A stretch of 27,910 nucleotides of DNA from an uncultured Sphingobacteriales bacterium. Its GTDB lineage: Bacteria; Bacteroidota; Bacteroidia; Chitinophagales; Chitinophagaceae. Where the stretch lies: NCBI GenBank assembly GCA_946479435.1, contig CAMLFX010000034.1:1-27910 (forward strand), given 5' to 3'. A program made the position numbers and the translations under genes. The notes beneath the pieces are model-generated. The model saw nothing but the letters and a program-made list of their open reading frames with translations. It had not been told where the DNA came from and did no database searches. Positions 8,267-15,417 of this stretch are shown piece after piece (position 1 is the first letter of the stretch; each line of letters begins with the position of its first letter).

Positions 8267-9118
8267 ATGTTACTCACGTTATTTGAAAAATTCACTAACT
8301 GGATACTATTTACCAGTGTGTTCGCTGCATTTTGTGCTACGGGTATGTGTATGGCTACCGAAAAGCTACTAATAAACCACATTCCTCCACTCATAACACA
8401 TCTGCATGTCTTAGTATTTTGCAGTACACTACTTGTGTATAATGTACATTATGTGGCTAAAAAGTCTTCGCCTGAAATATCTGATAGGTTTGCCTGGTCG
8501 CAGCATTATAAGTTTTATCATTATTTATTGATAGTAAGCGGACTGACGGGGTGTATCTATAGCGTATTTGTATTGCCACATAATATATTGCTGGCATGTA
8601 TAGTTTTAGGCTTGCTTTCTTTTGCGTATTCTTTACCATTACTGCCTTTCAAAAATAAAAGGAGGTTAAAAGACTTTGGCTGGATAAAGATATTGGTACT
8701 TACACTGGTATGGACTATTGTTACCAGCGTATTGCCGATATTAAATATTGGCATGCGGATGGCTGATTTTCCGTATGAAATTATAGTGCGTTTCGTTTTT
8801 ATGTTTATCCTTTGTATTGCATTTGATATCAGGGATATGCAAACAGATAAAGGCGCTGATATTTATACATTACCTAATATCATTGGGCTAAAGAATAGTT
8901 ACCGGCTTATGGATGTTTTTATGCTGTTGTTTGTTGTGTTTTGCTGTATTCAGTTGGTGAGGTATGGGCATACATGGCGCCTTATTGCCGAGGTTATAAC
9001 AATAATATGCACCAAGGCAGCTATTGAATATACCAGGCGGTACCCTTCAGATAAAGCTTACCTGGGCTTGGTTGATGGAATGATGTTATTGCTTTCTATT
9101 TTAATATTAGCAATATAA
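8267..9118 (+). CDS. UbiA-superfamily-like membrane protein with degenerate first Asp motif
   Basis: A 283-residue protein with about eight or nine membrane helices, resembling UbiA prenyltransferases. The second Asp-rich motif is convincing: D187-x2-D190-x3-D194-x3-D198, followed by T-L-P-N-I-I-G, as in the D-x-x-D-x-x-x-G region of UbiA and MenA proteins; YSLPLLPFKNKRRLKD after helix four also fits the fold. The first motif, normally N-D/R-x-x-D-x-x-x-D, appears only as L-V-Y-N59-V-H-Y-V-A-K-K and lacks acidic residues. It may therefore be catalytically altered or no longer a prenyltransferase. It is distinct from the canonical family member at 331-1212. It lies alone between two hairpin terminators. 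Substrate unknown. Confidence 0.7.
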   Translation: MLLTLFEKFTNWILFTSVFAAFCATGMCMATEKLLINHIPPLITHLHVLVFCSTLLVYNVHYVAKKSSPEISDRFAWSQHYKFYHYLLIVSGLTGCIYSVFVLPHNILLACIVLGLLSFAYSLPLLPFKNKRRLKDFGWIKILVLTLVWTIVTSVLPILNIGMRMADFPYEIIVRFVFMFILCIAFDIRDMQTDKGADIYTLPNIIGLKNSYRLMDVFMLLFVVFCCIQLVRYGHTWRLIAEVITIICTKAAIEYTRRYPSDKAYLGLVDGMMLLLSILILAI

Positions 9119-9148
9119 AAAGCCACCTGTACAGGTGGCTTTTTATAT
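9113..9148. terminator. Bidirectional terminator, 36-bp perfect palindrome
   Basis: An 18-bp arm (9113-9130) is followed immediately by its exact reverse complement (9131-9148), with no formal loop; the central TGTACA would form the turn. The core is GC-rich and the outer parts are A/T runs, so it can stop both the + gene ending at 9118, whose stop codon it contains, and the - gene ending at 9164. Confidence 0.88.
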
Positions 9149-9163
9149 GAGATTGAACAAATC

Positions 9164-10006
9164 CTATTGTTTTACTATGGTAGAGATGTGCTTGATACCA
9201 TCTTTAATAATTTGCACATAATAAACACCGGGAGCCCATTTGTCAGTTTGAATTGAGGTCTCGTATTTAGCACCGTTTATTAGTACGTTATTTTCAAACA
9301 GTTTTGTGCCGTTCAAACTATAACCATTAATAATGTAATTACCTTTTGTTGTGTTTTCCAGTTTCAGGTTTAGTTGATTACTAACCGGGTTAGGATAAGC
9401 AACTATATCAATGTTTTTTATTACCGAAGCAACCGAAGTATTGTTTTCAGTAAATGACTCGCTATACGGAGCGCTTGGTTCATCGCCTGTGGTCTGGTTA
9501 TCCAGGTTAACTGCGTTACCCATTATGTAAAAAGTAACCGTACCTGCGCCCGCATGCGGAGAAGTCCACCTGAACGTTGTATTCGATGTACCGGTTATAG
9601 GGGCTGAATGTTCAATGATCTTTTTACCGCCCGCAGTGGCCGTCCTTTGTCCTGATCCTGCAATCAGGATACCTGCGCTGTTATCATTTGCGTCCAATGC
9701 TTCTGCCTGGAAGCCGAAATTACTCATGCTGGCATTATGCACCGTTAGGGTTACCACATAAGTACGCAATGGCTCATATTTACCGTCTGTAATTGTTTCA
9801 CCGCTTACCTCATCCATAAGCGATATGGCGATATGTGTATTGCCTGCAGCAGGGCCATGGCAACCACCTGCGGTACAAGTATTGCCGCCTGAGCCTGGGC
9901 CACCGGTGCGGTTACCCGCGCCGCCATTGGCCGGGCCCGATTTGTAGCTCACCATGGTTAGGTAAGTAAGGCCTGCAAGTAAAGATAAGAGTAGCGTTTT
10001 CTTCAT
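9164..10006 (-). CDS. Secreted T9SS protein with choice-of-anchor V-like domain
   Basis: A 280-residue exported protein. Residues ~1-20 form a signal peptide. Next comes a Gly-rich region (GNRTGGPGSGGNT) leading into C44-x4-C49-H50, the opening of a choice-of-anchor V / Reelin-like beta domain spanning roughly residues 30-170. The last ~75 residues are a typical type IX secretion tail: IVAYPNPVSNQLNLKL, then NGYSLNGTKLFE and WAPGVYYVQII, ending in Lys-Gln. Proteins with this tail cross the outer membrane by T9SS and are released or attached to the surface. Related domains usually have CxxCH, which could hold a c-type heme; the wider spacing here is odd. Function unknown. It is flanked by the palindromic terminator and by a divergent promoter region shared with trmB. 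Confidence 0.82.
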   Translation of the reverse strand: MKKTLLLSLLAGLTYLTMVSYKSGPANGGAGNRTGGPGSGGNTCTAGGCHGPAAGNTHIAISLMDEVSGETITDGKYEPLRTYVVTLTVHNASMSNFGFQAEALDANDNSAGILIAGSGQRTATAGGKKIIEHSAPITGTSNTTFRWTSPHAGAGTVTFYIMGNAVNLDNQTTGDEPSAPYSESFTENNTSVASVIKNIDIVAYPNPVSNQLNLKLENTTKGNYIINGYSLNGTKLFENNVLINGAKYETSIQTDKWAPGVYYVQIIKDGIKHISTIVKQ

Positions 10007-10155
10007 ATTTTTCTTAGTTTAAGAGTGATCGTAATTTAATTGTTTTACTAATTTATGACATATAATTTATCTGGATTGTCACATTTTACGAATCAGCATT
10101 AAAATAAGATGAACTGGTAAATACAATGTATCAACAATTGTGAGCCTTCAAAACT

Positions 10156-10163
10156 TATCTTTG
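10156..10163 (+). promoter_or_regulatory. -7 box for trmB, almost on the start codon
   Basis: TATCTTTG, within TTATCTTTGCA, matches TAnnTTTG exactly and ends 8 bases before the ATG at 10172. Transcription would begin at or within a few bases of the start codon, giving a leaderless or near-leaderless mRNA. The closest TTG (10138-10140) is only 15 bases upstream of the box, short for this promoter class. Confidence 0.55.
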
Positions 10164-10171
10164 CAGCTGTT

Positions 10172-10861
10172 ATGGGCCATAAGAAATTAATACGCTTTCA
10201 AGCGATAGCAACCTTCCCCAATGTATTAGAAAAGCCGGAACCTGAAACTATTAAAGGAAAATGGCATGAGTTCTTTAAAAACGATAATCCTATAACGCTT
10301 GAACTGGCCTGTGGTAAGGGGGAATACAGCGTTGGCCTGGGCCGCGAGCACAAGGATAGAAACTTTATTGGCATCGATATAAAAGGCAACCGAATATATA
10401 ACGGTGCTAAGATTGCACTTAATGAGCCATTGCCTAATGTTGGTTTTCTGCGTATATATATTGGTAATATCACTGAATACTTCGCCAAAGATGAAGTATC
10501 GGAAATATGGATCATATTCCCCGATCCGTTTTTGAAAAAAGAATCGAACAGGCTAACACACCCGCGCTTTTTGCACCTGTACCAGCAAATAATGAAAAAG
10601 GGTGGGAAGATTAATTTAAAAACGGATTCAAAAGAATTATACGATTTTACTAAAGAAGTTGTGGCTGAACAGAACTGTCCCGTGCACGAAGACCTGGTAG
10701 ATATCTATGGTACAGGGAAAGCCACTGGTCCGTTAGCCATACAAACCTTCTACGAAAAAATGCACCTTGCCGAAGGACGCACCATATATTTTATCTCGTT
10801 TTCTTTACCTGAAGTAATTACACTGCCCGAAAGATTCCGTAAAAATGGACAAGCTGACTGA
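10172..10861 (+). CDS. trmB: tRNA (guanine-N7-)-methyltransferase
   Basis: This cytoplasmic SAM-dependent enzyme makes 7-methylguanosine at position 46 in the variable loop of tRNAs. The Rossmann-fold motifs are in order: SAM-binding LELACGKG at residues 43-50, NFIGIDIKGNRI (64-75) with the acidic SAM ribose ligand, and the family signature F-P-D-P-F-L-K-K-E-S-N-R-L (116-128), a variant of FPDPWPKKRHxxxR. LKTDSKELYDF, a later conserved block, is also present. The 229-residue length is normal. The start is supported by the -7 box just upstream. The next gene begins 17 bases inside this one, suggesting translational coupling. Confidence 0.93.
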   Translation: MGHKKLIRFQAIATFPNVLEKPEPETIKGKWHEFFKNDNPITLELACGKGEYSVGLGREHKDRNFIGIDIKGNRIYNGAKIALNEPLPNVGFLRIYIGNITEYFAKDEVSEIWIIFPDPFLKKESNRLTHPRFLHLYQQIMKKGGKINLKTDSKELYDFTKEVVAEQNCPVHEDLVDIYGTGKATGPLAIQTFYEKMHLAEGRTIYFISFSLPEVITLPERFRKNGQAD

Positions 10862-11042
10862 GGGTTTAGATTATTATATTCGTGATGATGGGAGGCTGGT
10901 TTTCACCGAACACTTCCTGCTGAAACGAGGGTTTTGTTGTGGTAACGGCTGCCTGCATTGTCCGTTCGGTTATATGAATGTTCCGCAACCAAAACGATCG
11001 ATACTTTTGGCTGAAAGGGATAAACGTAAAAATGGAGAATAA
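10845..11042 (+). CDS. DUF5522 small Cys-rich protein
   Basis: A 65-residue protein with the DUF5522 pattern: LTEGLDYYIRDDGRLVFTE, then F-L-L-K-R-G-F-C31-C32-G-N-G-C36-L-H-C39-P-F-G-Y. The four cysteines and one histidine in nine residues suggest a metal site (zinc or an Fe-S cluster), which is my inference; no function is established that I know of. It overlaps the end of trmB by 17 bases and the following alkyltransferase-like gene by 11 bases, so the three are surely one transcript. No signal peptide or membrane segment; cytoplasmic. Confidence 0.85.
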   Translation: MDKLTEGLDYYIRDDGRLVFTEHFLLKRGFCCGNGCLHCPFGYMNVPQPKRSILLAERDKRKNGE

Positions 11043-11364
11043 AGAAGACATATATAACGCTATATACGATATAGTACGCCTGATACCCAAAGGCAGGGTG
11101 AGCAGTTACGGTGCTATTGCTGCAGCTATTGGCATGCGTTCGGGTGCCAGGGTGGTAGGCTATGCTATGAATCATTGTATAGGCATAAAACCTAAAGTAC
11201 CGGCACACAGGGTAGTTAACAGTACCGGTTTGCTAACAGGTAAGCATCATTTCAGCCCTCCTGAGCGTATGCAGCAACTATTGGAAAAAGAAGGTGTAAA
11301 AGTTGTGAACGATAAAGTACAGGACTTCGCCAATAAATTTTGGGATCCATCAAAAGAGATATGA
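11032..11364 (+). CDS. Alkyltransferase-like protein (ATL), MGMT DNA-binding domain without the acceptor Cys
   Basis: A 110-residue protein homologous to the DNA-binding domain of O6-alkylguanine-DNA alkyltransferases. Motifs: IPKGRVSSYGAIAAAIG (residues 18-34, helix-turn-helix entry), GARVVGYAM with the Arg40 that inserts into the base stack, and P57-A58-H59-R60-V61-V-N. The catalytic P-C-H-R-V Cys is Ala, so it cannot accept alkyl groups. Such ATLs bind O6-alkylguanine and flag it for nucleotide excision repair in other organisms. The frame is open further upstream to a Met at 10978, but this would add residues fully inside the DUF5522 gene and unlike the family; the ATG at 11032 fits the usual short N-terminus. 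It overlaps DUF5522 by 11 bases. Confidence 0.88.
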   Translation: MENKEDIYNAIYDIVRLIPKGRVSSYGAIAAAIGMRSGARVVGYAMNHCIGIKPKVPAHRVVNSTGLLTGKHHFSPPERMQQLLEKEGVKVVNDKVQDFANKFWDPSKEI

Positions 11365-11413
11365 TCTTATCGGGAACAGTTTTTGCTTTGCTTTTTTAAA
11401 GGCCGTTAGTATT

Positions 11414-13087
11414 ATGCTCAGATATACAATTTTGTTACGTACCATAGTTCTTGTATGTATCTCCTCCACTTTAATATTTGCCACATCTTGCCGTAGTAAA
11501 TCAAAGAAAACAGCCATCAGCATTTTCGATACCAAAAAATTTGATGAAGATGATGTAGCCGATGTGATAATGGCTGTTTATGAAAGTAAGCCGCTGAACG
11601 ATAGCGCCTGGCAGAAGCAAAAGATACATTCAGTAGCCAACGTTATGCAATACACTTATCAGGCTTACGAGTATTTACCGCTTTGGCTGAATGAGAACGG
11701 CGATACAAAAGCGATAGAGGCATTTTTGCAGGAACTGAATGATTTGCAAAACGATGGCCTGGATCCTAAACATTACAATGCTGATAAACTGCAAACAGCA
11801 TTCAATACTATAAAAGAGAAAAAAAGGCCCGTAGCTGAAGAATTGGCTGCGCTCGATACCGCGCTGACAAGTAGCTACCTGCATGCAGCGCACGATCTTT
11901 TATTTGGTGCTGTATCGCCTAAAGATGCAGATTCGCTATGGTTTCATATTAATGATACTACATGGGCACCTGAAAAGATCCTTGAAGCTAATCTTTACGA
12001 AAAAAATGAATACCCATCGCTCGATTCTTTTCGTAGCCGAGTGCCAACTTATGTATCGCTACGTAAAACAAGAACCCACTATACCGGCCTTCAAAAAAAC
12101 AGTTCTTTTATACAACAAAAGAAAGCTGTAGTTGATGGAACACCTGATAGTGTGATACAATATATCGTCAGTACCGAAGTTCCGTGGTTGCAAACTTCGG
12201 GCGATGATACCATAAGCAGTGCACAACAACTACTGAAAGCATATCAGCAATACTACGGCCTGAAAACAACAGGTAAAACAGATAGCGCTACGGTAGCGTA
12301 CCTATCGCGAATGCCCAATGACGCCGCTACGCAAGTGGATATCAACCTGGAGCGTATCCGTTGGATGCCAAGAGAGATAGAGCCACTATATATCATGGTG
12401 AATGTACCCTTGATGGAATTGTTCTTGCGTAAAGATGGGCACGATGAAATGCACATGAATGTAGTAGTAGGTAAGCCTATACGCCAGACACCCAGCCTTA
12501 ATGCTAAAATGGTGAACGTGGTGATAAATCCACCTTGGGGTGTACCGCCCACTATATTAAAAAAGGACATTGGGCCGGGCATAGCGCGCATGGGTGCAGC
12601 AGGGTATTTGCAAAAGAAAGACTTGCGTGCTTACGATAGTAAGGGCAGGGAAGTAGATCCGTCTCAGGTAACGGCTGCCAACTATAAAAAGTTTTTCTTT
12701 AAGCAACCACCGGGCGATGACAATGCTTTAGGATATGTAAAATTCAACCTGCCTAATAAATGGGACATATACCTGCACGATACCCCGCACCGTGAAGATT
12801 TCACACAAAGCTACAGAGCTAAAAGTTCAGGTTGTATCCGTGTACAACAACCACGCGAAATGGCAGAGTATATTTTATCAGAACTGAATGGTAAATACTT
12901 CACACAGGGCAAACTGGATACTATGATCAGTACGAAGAAAACTACCTATGAAACATTGACTAACTGTATACCTGTACATATTGTTTACTTAACTGCCTTC
13001 GACGATAGCACTTATACGCATACGCGCTTTGTAAAGGATATTTACAAGCGCGATGCGAAATTGATTCAGTTATTAAAGCAAGGGTAA
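11414..13087 (+). CDS. L,D-transpeptidase lipoprotein, LdtD/YcbB-like
   Basis: A 557-residue enzyme that makes 3-3 peptidoglycan cross-links or attaches proteins to the wall. The signal sequence ends in A-T-S-C26, a lipobox, so it should be a lipoprotein. A scaffolding region follows (YLPLWLNENGDTKAIEAFL, NDLQNDGLDPKHYN, residues ~75-120), then a peptidoglycan-binding-1-like helical module (AQQLLKAYQQYYGLKTTGKTD, ~265-300) and the YkuD catalytic domain (~325-500) with I-Y-L-H-D-T-P-H and the S-S-G-C474-I-R-V active site. The order and length match YcbB/LdtD relatives. The last 15 bases overlap the 3' end of the opposite-strand YkuD_2 gene, so no terminator separates the pair. Confidence 0.9.
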   Translation: MLRYTILLRTIVLVCISSTLIFATSCRSKSKKTAISIFDTKKFDEDDVADVIMAVYESKPLNDSAWQKQKIHSVANVMQYTYQAYEYLPLWLNENGDTKAIEAFLQELNDLQNDGLDPKHYNADKLQTAFNTIKEKKRPVAEELAALDTALTSSYLHAAHDLLFGAVSPKDADSLWFHINDTTWAPEKILEANLYEKNEYPSLDSFRSRVPTYVSLRKTRTHYTGLQKNSSFIQQKKAVVDGTPDSVIQYIVSTEVPWLQTSGDDTISSAQQLLKAYQQYYGLKTTGKTDSATVAYLSRMPNDAATQVDINLERIRWMPREIEPLYIMVNVPLMELFLRKDGHDEMHMNVVVGKPIRQTPSLNAKMVNVVINPPWGVPPTILKKDIGPGIARMGAAGYLQKKDLRAYDSKGREVDPSQVTAANYKKFFFKQPPGDDNALGYVKFNLPNKWDIYLHDTPHREDFTQSYRAKSSGCIRVQQPREMAEYILSELNGKYFTQGKLDTMISTKKTTYETLTNCIPVHIVYLTAFDDSTYTHTRFVKDIYKRDAKLIQLLKQG

Positions 13088-13930
13088 TGATAGCGGGGTG
13101 TAAGCCCTAGCCATCTCTTTCTGTAGGCTGTTCGGCTGGTACACAATAACGGTGTCGCGTGGTTTCATTTGTCCGGCAAAAGCAATGGTGCTATAATCGG
13201 TATTGCCTGGAAAATGGTCTATCTTCTTGTTTACCCAATAAGATGTTTGCAAATACTTCTTTTGCGGATAGTAAATGAACAGACAAGTACCATCTTGTAT
13301 TGTACTAATAACTTTGCCGGCTATTTTATTTGATACCGCAGGGCAGCCCCAGCTACGGCCCAACCTTTTTTGCGAAGCCACAAAACTGCTGTTTACGTAA
13401 TCGGCACCGTGTACCACTATTGCACGATCGTAAGCTGCATTATTAAAGCCATTATCCATACCATACAGGCGCAGCGACTTACCGTGCTCACCTATATAGG
13501 TTTCGCCCGTTACATAAAAACCAAGACTGCTTTGGTGCGAATTTTCCTGATTAGAAAAAGACATAGCAAATTCATCGCCCGAACCTTGCCCGTGTGCTAC
13601 ATAATCATTTACCAATACTTCATTGTTTTTCAGGTCAATGATCCACAATCTGTATTTGTTCGATGACTTTGACAGATCGCATACAGTAAGTATTTGCTTA
13701 TCATTATTCAGCTTACCCGCATTCAGCAGGTTGATATAACCTCTGTAAGCTTTGTCAAACACTTCAAAATCCATCTTATCGCAAGTGCTAAAGTTGATCT
13801 GGTTGTACTTAGCGGCAATCTGGCTTGTAATGCTATACGAGCTGGTTTCAACGGGAACATCTGCCTTCACATTTACAAAAGGCAAAACCATAAAAAGGTA
13901 CACCGTGGCGCACGTCATCAGTTTCTTCAT
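13073..13930 (-). CDS. Murein L,D-transpeptidase catalytic-domain family protein (YkuD_2)
   Basis: A 285-residue exported protein of the second L,D-transpeptidase-like family (YkuD_2). With the start at 13930, residues 1-23 (MKKLMTCATVYLFMVLPF...) form a clear signal peptide. The catalytic region has the conserved DRAIVVHGADYV (His174) and R-S-W-G-C196-P-A-V, the expected nucleophile. Earlier blocks VCDLSKSSNKYRLWIIDL and HGQGSGDEFAMSFSN also fit the family. The frame is open to an upstream Met at 13984, but that would bury the signal peptide behind 18 residues and place the likely promoter (13954-13984) inside the gene, so I chose 13930. It probably acts on peptidoglycan in the periplasm; the exact reaction is unproven. 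Confidence 0.87.
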   Translation of the reverse strand: MKKLMTCATVYLFMVLPFVNVKADVPVETSSYSITSQIAAKYNQINFSTCDKMDFEVFDKAYRGYINLLNAGKLNNDKQILTVCDLSKSSNKYRLWIIDLKNNEVLVNDYVAHGQGSGDEFAMSFSNQENSHQSSLGFYVTGETYIGEHGKSLRLYGMDNGFNNAAYDRAIVVHGADYVNSSFVASQKRLGRSWGCPAVSNKIAGKVISTIQDGTCLFIYYPQKKYLQTSYWVNKKIDHFPGNTDYSTIAFAGQMKPRDTVIVYQPNSLQKEMARAYTPLSLPLL

Positions 13931-13953
13931 AATACCATCTGTTTGGGAGTATA

Positions 13954-13984
13954 TAAATGTACGAAGAACAGCCATAGTAGACAA
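13954..13984 (-). promoter_or_regulatory. Promoter for the YkuD_2 gene
   Basis: On the minus strand, TTG (13984-13982), a 20-base spacer, then TACATTTA (13961-13954), one mismatch from TAnnTTTG. The spacing is within the normal range. It predicts a start of transcription near 13947, which supports translation from 13930 and excludes the Met at 13984. Confidence 0.5.
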
Positions 13985-14120
13985 GTTATAACTGATTGTT
14001 TAACTGCACTTTAACAGCGTTTTTTATGACGAAGATCAGTATTTTTTTATTGTAAGCATTAGTTATGTAAGTATCGGCATTAACTGATTGTGAGGTGCTT
14101 ATAATGCTCTATAATTTGTG

Positions 14121-14128
14121 TACATTTG
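14121..14128 (+). promoter_or_regulatory. Candidate -7 box for the thiolase gene
   Basis: TACATTTG is an exact TAnnTTTG match ending 24 bases before the ATG at 14153. No correctly spaced TTG was seen. Confidence 0.45.
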
Positions 14129-14152
14129 GCCGTCTAAATTTTTTATTGTATT

Positions 14153-15331
14153 ATGAAAGAAGTATATATAGTGTCTGCCGTACGTACCCCAATGGGTAGC
14201 TGGGGCGGTTCACTGAAAGATTTTTCTGCTACCAAACTGGGTTCAATAGCTATAAAAGGCGCATTGGAAAAAGCAGGTGTTAATGCAAGCGAAGTAAACG
14301 AGGTACTGATGGGTTGCGTATTGCAAGCCAACCTGGGACAAGCACCTGCACGGCAGGCTGCACATTTTGCAGGTGTGCCCGATAATGTACCATGTACTAC
14401 TATCAACAAAGTATGTGCAAGCGGCATGAAAGCTGTTATGCTGGGTGCGCAGTCTATTATGCTGGGCGATGCCGATGTGGTAGTTGCCGGTGGTATGGAA
14501 AGTATGAGCAACGTGCCTTTCTACAACGAAAACCTGCGTTGGGGTAGCAAGTATGGCAATGTAACATTGATAGACGGCCTTGCTAAAGATGGCCTTACCG
14601 ATGTGTACCACAACTATGCAATGGGTAATGCTGCTGAACTATGTGCTACGGAATGCAAAATAAGCCGCGAAGAGCAGGATGCATTTGCAATAGAAAGCTA
14701 CAAGCGCAGCCAGGCTGCTATTGAAGCGGGTAAGTTCGAGAATGAGATAGTTCCTGTTGAGATACCTCAGAAAAAAGGCGATGCTATCAAATTCAGCAAA
14801 GACGAAGAACCATACAATGTTAAGTTCGATAAGATACCAACCCTGCGTGGTGCCTTCACTAAAGATGGTACCGTAACTGCTGCCAACGCTTCTACAATGA
14901 ACGATGGCGCTGCTGCACTGGTACTGATGAGCAAAGAAAAAGCAGAAGCTCTGGGTATTAAGCCGATAGCTAAAATAATGGGCTATGCAGATGCTGAACA
15001 AGCACCTGAATGGTTCACTACTTCACCTTCTTTAGCTGTGCCTAAAGCAGTAGAAAAAGCAGGTTTGAAAATGGAAGACATCAACTACTTCGAACTGAAC
15101 GAAGCATTCAGCGTAGTGGGTATAGTGAACAGCCAAAAAATGAACCTGAAACCTGGACAAGTAAATGCGAATGGTGGTGCAGTAGCATTAGGTCACCCAT
15201 TGGGTGCAAGTGGTGCACGTATCCTTACCACACTTATCAACGTACTGCATCAAAACGATGCTAAGTATGGTGCTGCAGGTATCTGCAACGGTGGTGGTGG
15301 TGCCAGCGCTGTGGTTATCGAGAAAATGTAA
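14153..15331 (+). CDS. Acetyl-CoA C-acyltransferase (thiolase)
   Basis: A 392-residue type II thiolase. It condenses two acetyl-CoA to acetoacetyl-CoA or cleaves 3-ketoacyl-CoA; direction and chain length cannot be read from the sequence. All catalytic residues match the Zoogloea-type enzyme: nucleophile Cys88 in I-N-K-V-C-A-S-G-M-K, His348 in G-G-A-V-A-L-G-H-P-L-G-A-S-G, and Cys378 in G-I-C-N-G-G-G-G. NEAF in FELNEAFSVV is also conserved. The short type without the trifunctional partner genes favours acetoacetyl-CoA thiolase (AtoB/PhaA-like). The coding region is richer in AAC/CTG/GCA-type codons than its neighbours, consistent with strong expression. It is a single-gene unit with its own promoter box and terminator. 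Confidence 0.93.
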   Translation: MKEVYIVSAVRTPMGSWGGSLKDFSATKLGSIAIKGALEKAGVNASEVNEVLMGCVLQANLGQAPARQAAHFAGVPDNVPCTTINKVCASGMKAVMLGAQSIMLGDADVVVAGGMESMSNVPFYNENLRWGSKYGNVTLIDGLAKDGLTDVYHNYAMGNAAELCATECKISREEQDAFAIESYKRSQAAIEAGKFENEIVPVEIPQKKGDAIKFSKDEEPYNVKFDKIPTLRGAFTKDGTVTAANASTMNDGAAALVLMSKEKAEALGIKPIAKIMGYADAEQAPEWFTTSPSLAVPKAVEKAGLKMEDINYFELNEAFSVVGIVNSQKMNLKPGQVNANGGAVALGHPLGASGARILTTLINVLHQNDAKYGAAGICNGGGGASAVVIEKM

Positions 15332-15352
15332 TTCGTAAGTATTTGAATATTG

Positions 15353-15381
15353 AAACGCCGCTAGAGATAGCGGCGTTTTTT
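15353..15381 (+). terminator. Intrinsic terminator after thiolase
   Basis: Perfect 11-bp stem (15353-15363 and 15368-15378), GAGA tetraloop, GC-rich core and six T residues at 15376-15381. Confidence 0.9.
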
Positions 15382-15417
15382 GTTTTGTGTATATTAGAGC
15401 TAAATAGTAAACCCTGA

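Noticed and set aside
10978..11031. Longer N-terminus for the alkyltransferase-like protein
   Set aside because: The extra 18 residues lie entirely inside the DUF5522 gene and do not resemble ATL N-termini.
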